From: Clostridiales bacterium
GTDB lineage: Bacteria; Bacillota; Clostridia; Lachnospirales; Cellulosilyticaceae
Length of the DNA: 64,000 nucleotides
Direction of reading: 5' to 3'
NCBI GenBank assembly: GCA_019418225.1
Contig: DYCF01000006.1
Location: 1 to 64,000, forward strand
The notes under the pieces are model-generated. The model had not been told where the DNA came from. It saw nothing but the letters and a program-made list of their open reading frames with translations, and ran no database searches. Position numbers and translations under genes: made by a program. Positions 16,805 to 25,434 of the stretch are shown piece after piece; the stretch's first letter is position 1; each line of letters begins with the position of its first letter.

Positions 16805-16999
16805 GTCCCTTGGCTACATGCTGACTAGTCTACCTCTGGAGTAATCTAATGATACTCTTAATGAAGAAATGTCAAAGGGTTTTAGCGCATTGTTTGAACG
16901 GAGCGCTAGCGCAGTGAGTTATGCGCGTTCTTTGATATTTCGAATTTAGAGTATCACAGATTACGGAAGGTGTAGCTAGTCGGCATGTAGCCAAGGGAC
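16805..16999 (-). ncRNA. structured hairpin element, copy A
   Basis: This 195-nt segment folds on itself. GTCCCTTGGCTACATG at its left end pairs with CATGTAGCCAAGGGAC at its right end, and pairing continues inward through TAATCT, GATACTCT and CAAAG. The apex contains GGAGCGCTAGCGC inside a 30-nt sequence that is identical at 35143-35172 in copy B. It lies immediately downstream of the ABC exporter genes. Read in their direction, the stem ends with ACTCTTTTTATTT, so it may also terminate transcription. A structured 3' RNA or a mobile structured repeat are both possible. Confidence 0.6.
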
Positions 17000-17024
17000 G
17001 GCCCTTTTAGTTACCTAATCTAAT

Positions 17025-18941
17025 TTATTCTAATTCAAAAGCCCCAGTATAAAGTTGATAATACTTACCATGTTTATGAATAAGTTCTTCATGGTTACCT
17101 TTTTCAATAATTCTACCTTGTTCAAGTACCATGATATCATCAGAGTTTTTAACTGTTGAAAGTCTGTGGGCGATAACGAATACTGTTCGACCGTGCATGA
17201 GGGCATCCATACCTTTTTGTACGATGGCTTCTGTACGTGTATCGATACTTGATGTCGCTTCATCTAGAATCATTACTGGTGGATCTGCTACGGCTGCTCT
17301 AGCGATAGAGATAAGTTGTCTTTGACCTTGTGAAAGACCTGAACCATCTCCTGAAAGCACCGTATCATAACCTTCTGGAAGCATTGTAATGAAGTCATGG
17401 GCATTAGCAAGTTTTGCTGCATTAATACATTCTTCATCTGTAGCATCCATTTTTCCGTAACGGATATTTTCCATAACTGTTCCTGTGAAGAGGTTAACAT
17501 CTTGAAGTACAACTCCAAGAGAGCGACGTAAATCATCTTTTTTAATTTTATTGATATTGATTCCATCATAACGGATTTTACCATCTGCAATATCATAGAA
17601 ACGGTTAATAAGGTTGGTAATTGTTGTTTTACCTGCACCTGTCGCACCTACGAAGGCTACCTTTTCACCTGGAAGTGCTTCAAGAGATACATCGTGAAGT
17701 ACGATTTTGTTTTCTACATAACCGAAATCTACTTCATTGAGGGTTACATCCCCTTCAAGTTTTGTATAAGTGATGCTGCCATCACCATGTGGATGTTTCC
17801 ATGCCCACATACCTGTGTGCTCTGGTGTTTCCACTAAGTTTTCACCTTCATATTTAGCATTTACTAAAGTAACATAACCATCATCTGTTTCTACTTCTTC
17901 ATCCATTAATTTAAAGATACGTCCAGCACCTGCAAGTGCCATAACGATGGCATTGAATTGTTGAGAAACTTGACTGATAGGCATTGTGAAACTCTTGCTA
18001 AGTTGTAAGAAGGCTACAAGTCCACCAAGTGTAAGTCCCCCTATACCTTTTACAGCGAGGAATCCACCTAAGATGGCAATTAAAACAAATTGTAAGTTAC
18101 CAAGGTTCGCCATGATTGGCATTAGGATATTGGCAAACTTATTAGCTTCTGTCGCATTGTTACATAGCTCTTCATTTAATACATCAAAAGACTCTTTTGC
18201 TTTTTCTTCATGACAGAATACTTTTACAACCTTTTGACCATGAATCATTTCTTCGATGAAACCATTCATTTTACCTAATGATTGTTGTTGTTTAATGAAA
18301 TAGTTGGCACTCTTACCGCCTACTACTTTTACAACTTGCATCATGACAAATACTGAAATAATCACGAAAATTGTTAAATATATACTTGTATATAACATAG
18401 CGCAAAATACAGCCACAATAGTGATTACAGATGAAAAGACTTGAGGAATACTTTGAGAAAGCATTTGTCTTAAAGTATCTGTATCATTTGTATAGTGACT
18501 CATGATATCCCCATGTGTATGTGTATCAAAGTAACGAATAGGGAGTTTTTGCATATGTGCAAACATTGTATCACGAATTTCTTTTAAAATACCTTGTGCA
18601 ATAAATACCATTAAATAATTATATAAGAATGTAGCCCCTACACCTATTACATAAATAACAGCCATGGTTAAAACAGCACTTAATAAGCCGTCAAACACTG
18701 GGTGAGCTTGTAAAAGTAAAGGTGCAATATAATCATCAATAAGTGTTTGTAAAAACATGGAGCTAGCTACCCCTACCAAAGCACTCACTAAGATACATAT
18801 AAGTACTGTGGTAAATTGGAATTTATATGCCTTAAGATAACTGAGTAGACGTTTCATTGTTGCCTTATCTGGTTTTTGCATTGGTCCCATAGGTCCTGGA
18901 CCGCCTGGACCACCTGGTCCTCTCATTGGGCCTTTACTCAT
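17025..18941 (-). CDS. heterodimeric ABC exporter subunit (canonical Walker B)
   Basis: This 638-aa half transporter has six transmembrane helices (about 40-330) and a C-terminal nucleotide-binding domain. Walker A is VGATGAGKT, Walker B is VMILDEATSSID with the catalytic Glu, and the signature is degenerate LSQGQ. The N-terminus is a Gly/Pro/Met-rich tail (about 20 residues from GPMRGPGGPG). The GGGAGGTG ribosome binding site places the start at ATG 18941, overlapping the partner gene stop by 8 nt. With the partner it should form a BmrCD/TM287-288-type multidrug exporter in the membrane. The MarR gene upstream suggests substrate-induced expression. Confidence 0.93.
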   Translation of the reverse strand: MSKGPMRGPGGPGGPGPMGPMQKPDKATMKRLLSYLKAYKFQFTTVLICILVSALVGVASSMFLQTLIDDYIAPLLLQAHPVFDGLLSAVLTMAVIYVIGVGATFLYNYLMVFIAQGILKEIRDTMFAHMQKLPIRYFDTHTHGDIMSHYTNDTDTLRQMLSQSIPQVFSSVITIVAVFCAMLYTSIYLTIFVIISVFVMMQVVKVVGGKSANYFIKQQQSLGKMNGFIEEMIHGQKVVKVFCHEEKAKESFDVLNEELCNNATEANKFANILMPIMANLGNLQFVLIAILGGFLAVKGIGGLTLGGLVAFLQLSKSFTMPISQVSQQFNAIVMALAGAGRIFKLMDEEVETDDGYVTLVNAKYEGENLVETPEHTGMWAWKHPHGDGSITYTKLEGDVTLNEVDFGYVENKIVLHDVSLEALPGEKVAFVGATGAGKTTITNLINRFYDIADGKIRYDGININKIKKDDLRRSLGVVLQDVNLFTGTVMENIRYGKMDATDEECINAAKLANAHDFITMLPEGYDTVLSGDGSGLSQGQRQLISIARAAVADPPVMILDEATSSIDTRTEAIVQKGMDALMHGRTVFVIAHRLSTVKNSDDIMVLEQGRIIEKGNHEELIHKHGKYYQLYTGAFELE

Positions 18942-20667
18942 TGTCTTCACCTCCCTTAGTTTGTGAAGTATAAACTTCTTGGTAAATTGGATTTGTAGCT
19001 AATAATTCTTCATGTGTACCTACACCATTAATTTTACCATTATCAAGAACAATAATTTTATCTGCATGTTCAATAGAAGAAACACGTTGTGCAATAATGA
19101 TTTTTGTTGTATCTGGAATCTCTTCACTAAATGCCTTACGAATAAGTGCATCTGTTTTTGTATCTACTGCACTTGTTGAGTCATCTAAGATAAGAATCTT
19201 AGGCTTTTTAAGAAGTGCTCTTGCGATACAAAGTCTTTGTTTTTGACCACCTGATACGTTAGTTCCACCTTGCTCAATATAAGTGTCATAACCTTCTGGG
19301 AAAGCTGCAACGAAATCATGTGCTTGTGCTAATTTACAAACACGGATAAGTTCTTCATCAGAAGCATTTTCATCACCCCAGCGAAGGTTTTCTTTGATTG
19401 TACCTGAGAATAAAACATTTTTTTGAAGTACCATGGCAACTTCATTACGAAGTGATTCAATGTCATAATCTCTTACGTCTATGCCGCCAACAGTTACTCT
19501 ACCTTCTGTTACATCATATAAACGAGGAATAAGCTGTACGAAACTAGATTTTGAGCTACCTGTTCCACCAATGATACCAATTGTTTCACCAGATTTGATA
19601 TTGATATCAATGTTTTTTAAACATAACTTATCTTTGCGTTTTGCATAACTGAAGTTTACATTTTCAAATGTAATGCTACCGTCTTTTACCTCATGAATTG
19701 GATTTTCACCATTTGCTAAATCACTTTGTTCATCTAAGATTTCTACAATTCTCTCTGCAGAAGCACGAGACATAATAATCATAACAAATACCATTGAAAG
19801 CATCATAAGTCCCATTAAGATTTGCATTGCATAAGTAATAAGACTCATAAGCTCACCTGTTGTAAAGTTACCTGCTACAATCATTCTTGCTCCGAACCAT
19901 GCAATTAAAATCATACATAAGTACATTGTAAACTGCATAAGTGGCCCATTGAAGGCAAGTGTCCCTTCTGCTTTTGTGAAATCACTATAGATTTCTTTAG
20001 AAATCTTTTTGAATTTATCTTCTTCCACATCTTCTCTAACAAAAGATTTTACCACACGGATACCGTGTAAGTTTTCTTGTACTACGTTATTTAACTTATC
20101 GTATGTACGAAATACTCTTTCAAAGATTGGGTGAACATTTTTAATGATGAAGAATAAACCGCCACCTAAAATTGGAATTGCTAATAAGAATATGCATCCA
20201 AGTCTCGCATTAATTGTAAATGCCATAATTAATGAGAATAATAAAATCATCGGTGCACGTACCGCAATTCGAATAATCATTTGATATGAATTTTGTAAGT
20301 TTGTAACGTCTGTTGTTAAACGGGTTACAATACTTGCAGTTGAAAACTTATCAATATTTGAGAATGAAAAGTTCTGTACATTATAATACATATCATGTCT
20401 TAAATTCTTAGCAAATCCAGCGGATGCAATCGCTGCAAACTTTCCTGAAAGTGCACCAAAGCTTAGTGACATGAGACATGCTATAACAAGTACAACTCCC
20501 ATCTTGGTGATATATCCCATATCTCCTTTATCAATTCCATAGTCAATGAGTCTAGCCATTAATAACGGAACGATAACTTCCATGGTAACTTCTAAAACCA
20601 TGAATATTGGCGTCAAGATTGATGCCTTTTTATACTGCCTTACGCAGCCTGCTAGTCTTTTGATCAT
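18934..20667 (-). CDS. heterodimeric ABC exporter subunit (degenerate Walker B)
   Basis: This 577-aa half transporter has a six-helix membrane domain and an ATPase domain. Walker A is IGGTGSSKS and the signature is canonical VSGGQ. Walker B reads ILILDDSTSAVDT, so Asp replaces the catalytic Glu. This is the mirror image of the partner, whose signature is degenerate: one composite ATP site is active and one is inactive, as in known heterodimeric exporters. AAGGAGG before ATG 20667 sets the start; the longer frame to 20709 has none. It lies between the marR gene and the second subunit in one operon. Confidence 0.93.
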   Translation of the reverse strand: MIKRLAGCVRQYKKASILTPIFMVLEVTMEVIVPLLMARLIDYGIDKGDMGYITKMGVVLVIACLMSLSFGALSGKFAAIASAGFAKNLRHDMYYNVQNFSFSNIDKFSTASIVTRLTTDVTNLQNSYQMIIRIAVRAPMILLFSLIMAFTINARLGCIFLLAIPILGGGLFFIIKNVHPIFERVFRTYDKLNNVVQENLHGIRVVKSFVREDVEEDKFKKISKEIYSDFTKAEGTLAFNGPLMQFTMYLCMILIAWFGARMIVAGNFTTGELMSLITYAMQILMGLMMLSMVFVMIIMSRASAERIVEILDEQSDLANGENPIHEVKDGSITFENVNFSYAKRKDKLCLKNIDINIKSGETIGIIGGTGSSKSSFVQLIPRLYDVTEGRVTVGGIDVRDYDIESLRNEVAMVLQKNVLFSGTIKENLRWGDENASDEELIRVCKLAQAHDFVAAFPEGYDTYIEQGGTNVSGGQKQRLCIARALLKKPKILILDDSTSAVDTKTDALIRKAFSEEIPDTTKIIIAQRVSSIEHADKIIVLDNGKINGVGTHEELLATNPIYQEVYTSQTKGGEDNE

Positions 20668-20699
20668 AGTAACCTCCTTATATTGTGTATTTTGAATAA

Positions 20700-20732
20700 T
20701 TGTTAGCACATAGACTGTCAGCCTACTAACAA
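20700..20732. promoter_or_regulatory. second MarR-type half-site pair upstream of the exporter genes
   Basis: TTGTTAG (20700-20706) and CTAACAA (20726-20732) repeat the half-sites of the operator upstream of marR. They lie between marR and the first exporter gene, so the regulator may also act inside the operon. Confidence 0.4.
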
Positions 20733-20782
20733 TTTATCCAATAAATAAAGTGGATTCACACCCACTTTTATTAAAGATAGTA

Positions 20783-21223
20783 CTATTCTAAGTTCTTCTT
20801 AAGCTTATCTGCTATTTTATAGAATGTTTCTATCTCCTCTTCGGTAATCCCATCAACTAACCTCTTCTCAAAGGCAATAATCTCAAGTTCAATCTGTTCC
20901 TGAACTTTAATTGCCTTCTCAGTCAGCTCTAATTTCTTTAACCTAGCATCATGGGCTACTGGACGACGAACAATAATACCATTCTTTTCCATACGTTGTA
21001 AAATAGCTGTAGCTGTGGAACGTCTGATAGAAAATTCCTCTTCTATATCTCTTTGATACACATCTTGACCTTGATGATCATAAAGATAACCAATTACCCA
21101 ACTATGTATGCCTGTTACCCGTTCAGCAGCCTTTATTGCTGGCAAATTATCTACATGCCTCTTAATTAAATTAGATATGGTGCGAACTTCAAATCCTACA
21201 CGTCTATTCAATATTGCCCTCAT
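20783..21223 (-). CDS. MarR-family transcriptional regulator
   Basis: This 146-aa winged-helix dimer is the probable repressor of the downstream ABC exporter. The DNA-binding core is DVYQRDIEEEFSIRRSTATAI with the wing RRPVAHDARLKKLELT. The N- and C-terminal helices form the usual dimer interface. The AGGAG abuts the ATG at 21223 with no spacing. The in-frame TTG four codons later, behind GATGAGGG, may therefore be the real start. A perfect TGTTAG-TCTG-CTAACA dyad lies upstream, indicating autoregulation. Confidence 0.9.
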   Translation of the reverse strand: MRAILNRRVGFEVRTISNLIKRHVDNLPAIKAAERVTGIHSWVIGYLYDHQGQDVYQRDIEEEFSIRRSTATAILQRMEKNGIIVRRPVAHDARLKKLELTEKAIKVQEQIELEIIAFEKRLVDGITEEEIETFYKIADKLKKNLE

Positions 21224-21253
21224 CTCCTACGCTAAATATTTAAGCTTTCTTTT

Positions 21254-21269
21254 TGTTAGTCTGCTAACA
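21254..21269. promoter_or_regulatory. MarR operator
   Basis: TGTTAGTCTGCTAACA is a 16-bp dyad with six-base arms about 30 bp upstream of marR. Its half-sites recur at 20700-20732 in the same operon, which supports a role as the cognate operator. Confidence 0.6.
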
Positions 21270-21465
21270 TATTGTATAAAAAAAAAGCCCCTCTGTCAAT
21301 AATTGATATATCTTTGCTTTCTCCTTATTTTTTACATTTCTTGCACTTATTTTACCATTTTCCTAATCTTTTACCATTCTTCGTTGTCCTATTTAGTAAA
21401 ATATGTTATATTTTTACACGCAAGTATATAAATATTAGAGTTTTGATTAAATTTAGGAGGATTTA

Positions 21466-23502
21466 ATGAGAAAATTAGGGGTTATCAATAAACTATTATT
21501 ACTTTTTTGCGTTGCTATTATCATTTCATCATTTGCTATAAGTACCGTCACTTATAATTTATCTAAGAATATCTTAGATTCAAATGTGCAGCTTACAAGT
21601 AGCCAAACATTAAACGAAAGTGCAAATGCATTGACACTTTATCTAAAATCACTGAGTCAACAAGTTGATTTATTAACACGCAAAAATGAATTAAAACATT
21701 TGGAAGAGCCTGATATCATAGAAGAAAATCTAACAAGTACCTATGATTCGCTAATTGCTGCGTTGAAAACAACGCCAGGTGCTATGCAGGGATATTATAT
21801 TACAGTCAATAATCGTTTAGTCAGCGTGCTTCCTTATGAAAAAGATGGGAAAACTAAATATGAGCGTTTGCTTACTGAAAATATAGACTTACGTAATGAA
21901 TCTTGGTATAAAGATGCATTAAAAAATGAAAACAGACTAGGTGTCTATGCGGCCTATACTGAGCCTTATTTTTCTGAAACACTGGGTACAGAGGTCATTA
22001 CTGTAAGTCAATGTATCAAGGCTAAAGAAGAAGTTGTAGGGGTTGTAGCCATTGATATTGCATTTAGTGCCATTACGGAATTCGTAAACAGTATAAAACT
22101 TCTTGATACTGGTTTTGTATTCCTTGTCAATAATGAAGGAGAGGTCTTAGTGTCACCTGATAATGATGCACTCTCACTTACTTCATTCTCTACACTATCT
22201 ATATGGGAAAGTTTAAATACGACTGAGCCTACAAGCTTAAAAGGGCACTCTGGGGGTGAAGACTACTACATCACTAGCATTACAGATGGCATTACAAGCT
22301 GGAAACTAATTGGGATGATTAATCAACGTGAAATTACAAATGATTTATCTACACTTTCTACTTGTACGTTACTTGTTACTTTAGGTGCACTTGTATTAAG
22401 TTTTCTCTATGTTTTATTCTCTATGAAAGATTTAAAAAGCAAGTTTAAAGCCTTAGGGGATAATATCGCAGCCATTGCACAAGGTGACTTTACTCAGCGC
22501 CCTATCATTCCTGGTCATGATGAGTTCCACATATTAAGTAAAGACATTCAGCAGATGACGCAACATATTTCTGCTTTAATCGGAAATGTAGATGAAACAG
22601 CCCAAGTCCTTTTCACTACATCTAATCAGATTAATGCCATCACAGCTCAAACACAAGAGACTTCAACTAATGTAAAGCTTGCTACTGATGAAATATCTAT
22701 CGGTACAGCCCAACAAGCTACAAGTATGCAAGATATCAGTATGCAGGTAGATGCCTTAGGCAAACAGCTAGAAGAAACTAAAAACTATACTTCAAATGTA
22801 AAGGCTATGTCTTCTGAAACACAAACTTTAAGTTCAACTGGCTTAAATATGTTACGCGACCTTGGGGAAACATCTAATCATTCTAATGAAATCGCAGTAA
22901 GTTCTTATGCTTTCTTCAAAGATATGACTGAAAGTATTAATAAAATCAACTTTATTTCTAATGCCATTATTGAGATTACTAACCAAACAAGTTTGCTCTC
23001 TCTTAATGCAAGTATCGAAGCTGCGCGTGCAGGTGAAAGTGGTAAGGGCTTTGCTGTCGTTGCAGAAGAAATTCGTAAGCTTTCTGATGCTTCTAAAGCA
23101 TCTACTGATGAGATTAAAAATATCGTAGATGAAATTAATACGAAGTCTATGCAGGCAAGTACTGCTCTTGAAAAAAGTCAGGCCCTTTTATTAGAGCAAT
23201 CAGATGCCATTGCTTCTACAGAAGACGTCTTTAAAAACATCATTGATTCTGTAAATAATCTGATTAAAGACATCTACGAGGTAGACCAATTAAATGCCCA
23301 TATGGTGCAAAGTAAAAATCTTGTCCTTCAAAATGTGGATGAGATTGCAGCCATCTCAGAGCAAACAGCTTCGGCTTCTCAGGAAGTTACAGCTTCTACA
23401 GAAGAAGTTGCTACAACCATGGATCGTTTATCAGCTGAGGCAAGACAACTTATACAAGCTGCTGAACTACTTAGCGAAAATCTTAAATCATTTAAGCTTT
23501 AA
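21466..23502 (+). CDS. methyl-accepting chemotaxis protein, dCache sensor (paralog 1)
   Basis: This 678-aa receptor has TM1 at about 10-31 and an extracellular double-Cache domain. Its second half includes LRNESWYKDALKNENRLGVY, the ligand pocket region typical for amino acids or organic acids. TM2 lies near 298-320, followed by HAMP and the signalling domain with tip SLLSLNASIEAARAGESGKG. AGGAGG precedes the ATG. It is closely similar along its whole length to the receptor at 26.7 kb, so the two are recent paralogs. No che genes are nearby. The ligand is unknown. Confidence 0.94.
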   Translation: MRKLGVINKLLLLFCVAIIISSFAISTVTYNLSKNILDSNVQLTSSQTLNESANALTLYLKSLSQQVDLLTRKNELKHLEEPDIIEENLTSTYDSLIAALKTTPGAMQGYYITVNNRLVSVLPYEKDGKTKYERLLTENIDLRNESWYKDALKNENRLGVYAAYTEPYFSETLGTEVITVSQCIKAKEEVVGVVAIDIAFSAITEFVNSIKLLDTGFVFLVNNEGEVLVSPDNDALSLTSFSTLSIWESLNTTEPTSLKGHSGGEDYYITSITDGITSWKLIGMINQREITNDLSTLSTCTLLVTLGALVLSFLYVLFSMKDLKSKFKALGDNIAAIAQGDFTQRPIIPGHDEFHILSKDIQQMTQHISALIGNVDETAQVLFTTSNQINAITAQTQETSTNVKLATDEISIGTAQQATSMQDISMQVDALGKQLEETKNYTSNVKAMSSETQTLSSTGLNMLRDLGETSNHSNEIAVSSYAFFKDMTESINKINFISNAIIEITNQTSLLSLNASIEAARAGESGKGFAVVAEEIRKLSDASKASTDEIKNIVDEINTKSMQASTALEKSQALLLEQSDAIASTEDVFKNIIDSVNNLIKDIYEVDQLNAHMVQSKNLVLQNVDEIAAISEQTASASQEVTASTEEVATTMDRLSAEARQLIQAAELLSENLKSFKL

Positions 23503-23510
23503 AAAATCAA

Positions 23511-23544
23511 GAAGGGAATCACACTTATACCTGTGATTCCCTTC
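23511..23544. terminator. bidirectional terminator
   Basis: GAAGGGAATCACA and its perfect complement flank an 8-nt loop, followed by TTTTT. It separates the chemoreceptor from the convergent membrane-protein gene. Confidence 0.9.
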
Positions 23545-23547
23545 TTT

Positions 23548-24102
23548 TTACTCTTTATAAATCCCATAAGTTCCTGTTGGGCCATCCATAAATATCGGTA
23601 GTCTTGGCGGATTATACGTCCACCACATCATAAGCAGTACAATCCCTGCAAAAATAATCATCACAATATAAGCGGGTATCCCTTTACCATGTCTATAAAT
23701 ATGTAGTCCTAAAAGCTGTCCTAATATAAGATTCACTAATACAATCAAAATATCTACTACTAAAAATTCTACGCCAAAGGCTTGTGTATAAAAATAAAAT
23801 ATAAGTGGCATTGTAACCATTCCTGTGACTAGGGCTACAAGTCCACCTGTAAGCCATTTATCATAATCTAGTTGCCCACTAGCCCCTCCAATCATGCAAT
23901 ATAAACACCACCAAGCTATAATGGGTAATACTATTAGTTTAATATGTTCCCAAATACTTTCGTTTACAGGTGCAAAAAATCCTATAAACTCATTATTTCC
24001 CGTCCAACCGTATAAGAAATGCATCATACTTCCAATTATAAATAAGACAGGAATCCCAATTAATGTCCACTTTGCCGCCCCATCCAATCTTCTTTCTTTC
24101 AT
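23548..24102 (-). CDS. DUF6512-type integral membrane protein
   Basis: This 184-aa protein has about six hydrophobic helices. The N-terminal stretch HFLYGWTGNNEFIGFFAPVNESIWEHIKL is characteristic of a Firmicute membrane family that I recognise as DUF6512 (PVNESIWEH core). The polar residues E and H in this loop are the most conserved and may bind something, but no activity is known. It is a single gene with terminators on both sides. Confidence 0.75.
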   Translation of the reverse strand: MKERRLDGAAKWTLIGIPVLFIIGSMMHFLYGWTGNNEFIGFFAPVNESIWEHIKLIVLPIIAWWCLYCMIGGASGQLDYDKWLTGGLVALVTGMVTMPLIFYFYTQAFGVEFLVVDILIVLVNLILGQLLGLHIYRHGKGIPAYIVMIIFAGIVLLMMWWTYNPPRLPIFMDGPTGTYGIYKE

Positions 24103-24305
24103 ATAATGCCTCCTTTACTTCTCTAATAGCCTTATTTAACATTTGTGTAACTGATTACATTGCCTCCCCTCCTTATCTATCCTCTAACTTAGCCCTCTAT
24201 TAAAATATATATTCACCATAGCTTGTATCTATTAGGCTTACTTTCAAAGTCTTAGATTTGTTTTAAAAATAGGCTAACAAATCCTTTGAATCCGTCAAAA
24301 TAAAA

Positions 24306-24357
24306 AAGCATATTTTATATAATCCCAATTTAAATGGTGACTCTATAAAATATGCTT
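24306..24357 (-). terminator. terminator after the glyoxalase-fold gene
   Basis: AAGCATATTTTATA and its perfect complement form a 14-bp stem. Read leftward, TTTTTTATTTT follows. Confidence 0.85.
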
Positions 24358-24379
24358 CTGCCTTATAAATTTTTAGTGC

Positions 24380-24781
24380 TTATAAATCCTTTACATCTCT
24401 TAGTTCAATGATTGTCCCTTCTGGTGCAATCACCTTGCTTAAAGCTGAACCCTCTACTTCATAAATAGCCCCGCCATGCTTTTCCTTAAAATGATGGTAT
24501 CCTAAAGCCTTAATTCTAGCCACTTCAGCTTTTACATCATCTACTAGGAAACACATGTGCACAAGTCCTTCAAGCTTACTGCTGGGCTTTGTTAAAACTT
24601 CATCTTCTTTGCCAGTTTGAAGCTCAATCATAAAATCTTCTAATGCCAGCCAAGTATTATAGCTACGCTTATGAAAATTGGGTGATTCCTTAATCACTTT
24701 AAAGCCCATAATGTTTGTATAAAAGTCTAAAGATGCTTTATAATCATCTGTTTGTATACATACATGGTGTATTCTTCTCAT
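24380..24781 (-). CDS. VOC-superfamily (glyoxalase/bleomycin-resistance fold) protein
   Basis: This 133-aa protein has two beta-alpha-beta-beta-beta modules of the vicinal-oxygen-chelate fold. The first begins RRIHHVCIQTDDYKASLDFY and the second LVHMCFLVDDVKAEVARI. Metal-ligand candidates are His5/His6, Glu near EDFMIELQTG, His in LVHMCF and Glu in GTIIELRD. Members are glyoxalases, dioxygenases or drug-binding proteins. It starts 1 nt after yjdF on the same strand, so the two share the riboswitch-controlled transcript. The reaction is unknown. Confidence 0.85.
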   Translation of the reverse strand: MRRIHHVCIQTDDYKASLDFYTNIMGFKVIKESPNFHKRSYNTWLALEDFMIELQTGKEDEVLTKPSSKLEGLVHMCFLVDDVKAEVARIKALGYHHFKEKHGGAIYEVEGSALSKVIAPEGTIIELRDVKDL

Positions 24782-24782
24782 C

Positions 24783-25208
24783 TTAATGTCCTCTATGTTT
24801 CTGCCTTCTTTTTTCCTGTTTCAGCACAAACTTCATAGCCTTTTCAGCTTCTTTCTCTGCCTTACTCACAGCCTTACGCTCAAGTTTACCTTGTTCCTGC
24901 TGCTCCTTTAATGCCTGTTGTGCTTTCGTACCAATCCCTTTTTCCTGCATTTGCTTCTTAGCAATTCGTTGCATTCTCTTAGGATTCATACTTTTCTTAC
25001 CTTCTGAAGCGACCATTCCTTTAACGTCCTTGGGAATTAGTTTATTCCAATTAGTGAGTATAAAATCATATACCTCATTAATTTTAGGCTCACTGCCAAA
25101 GGTAATCTTCATCACCTTATAATGCCCCTCTTCCTCCCATTCATAAATGCCACGCCAAAATGGTTCTTCAAAAAGCACTGTTAAACTACTCATGACCTGT
25201 GTCATCAT
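24783..25208 (-). CDS. yjdF: YjdF-family RNA-binding protein
   Basis: This 141-aa protein matches the YjdF (DUF2992) family. It has an N-terminal beta domain with LTVLFEEPFWRGIYEWEEEG and KITFGSEPKINEVYDFI, then a very basic Lys/Gln/Glu-rich helical tail (from about residue 90). The family is annotated as RNA-binding, but its function is unsettled. It is typically controlled by a riboswitch that senses azaaromatic compounds, and the leader here looks like that class. GGAGGG precedes the ATG. The next gene (VOC fold) starts 1 nt after it, which suggests a small toxic-compound response operon. Confidence 0.88.
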   Translation of the reverse strand: MMTQVMSSLTVLFEEPFWRGIYEWEEEGHYKVMKITFGSEPKINEVYDFILTNWNKLIPKDVKGMVASEGKKSMNPKRMQRIAKKQMQEKGIGTKAQQALKEQQEQGKLERKAVSKAEKEAEKAMKFVLKQEKRRQKHRGH

Positions 25209-25224
25209 AGTTCCCTCCTTTTTT

Positions 25225-25356
25225 AATGCATCAATCTTTAATGCATTAAGTTTCTAATGCGTCACATGATACAAAACTTTACAAAGAAGGGACAACCAAA
25301 GGAGGCAGGTTACTGACAGAATCCATTCTGCGTCTGGACTACCAACCAGAACTGTG
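25225..25356 (-). ncRNA. yjdF-type riboswitch in the yjdF leader
   Basis: Read leftward, the leader contains a TCTGG/CCAGA hairpin around TTGGTAGT (25333-25350). Next comes CAGAAT/ATTCTG (25317-25330) and then GTCAGTAACCTGCCTCC, which I recognise as yjdF-motif-like. Near the gene, GCATTA/TAATGC (25243-25260) and AATGCAT/ATGCATT (25225-25247) overlap and cannot form together. The second hairpin sits against the ribosome binding site and could hide it. Translational control is inferred. Confidence 0.75.
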
Positions 25357-25434
25357 TTTTTATCTTTGCTTAATTTAATTTTAGTCTTCTCTCTATCTAC
25401 GTCAAGCCATTTTTAAAGAAAAATATACTTTTAT

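Noticed and set aside
16429..16824. Two short plus-strand ORFs between azoR and element A
   Set aside because: They are antisense to the broken GNAT gene, which has the ribosome binding site, start and terminator on the minus strand.
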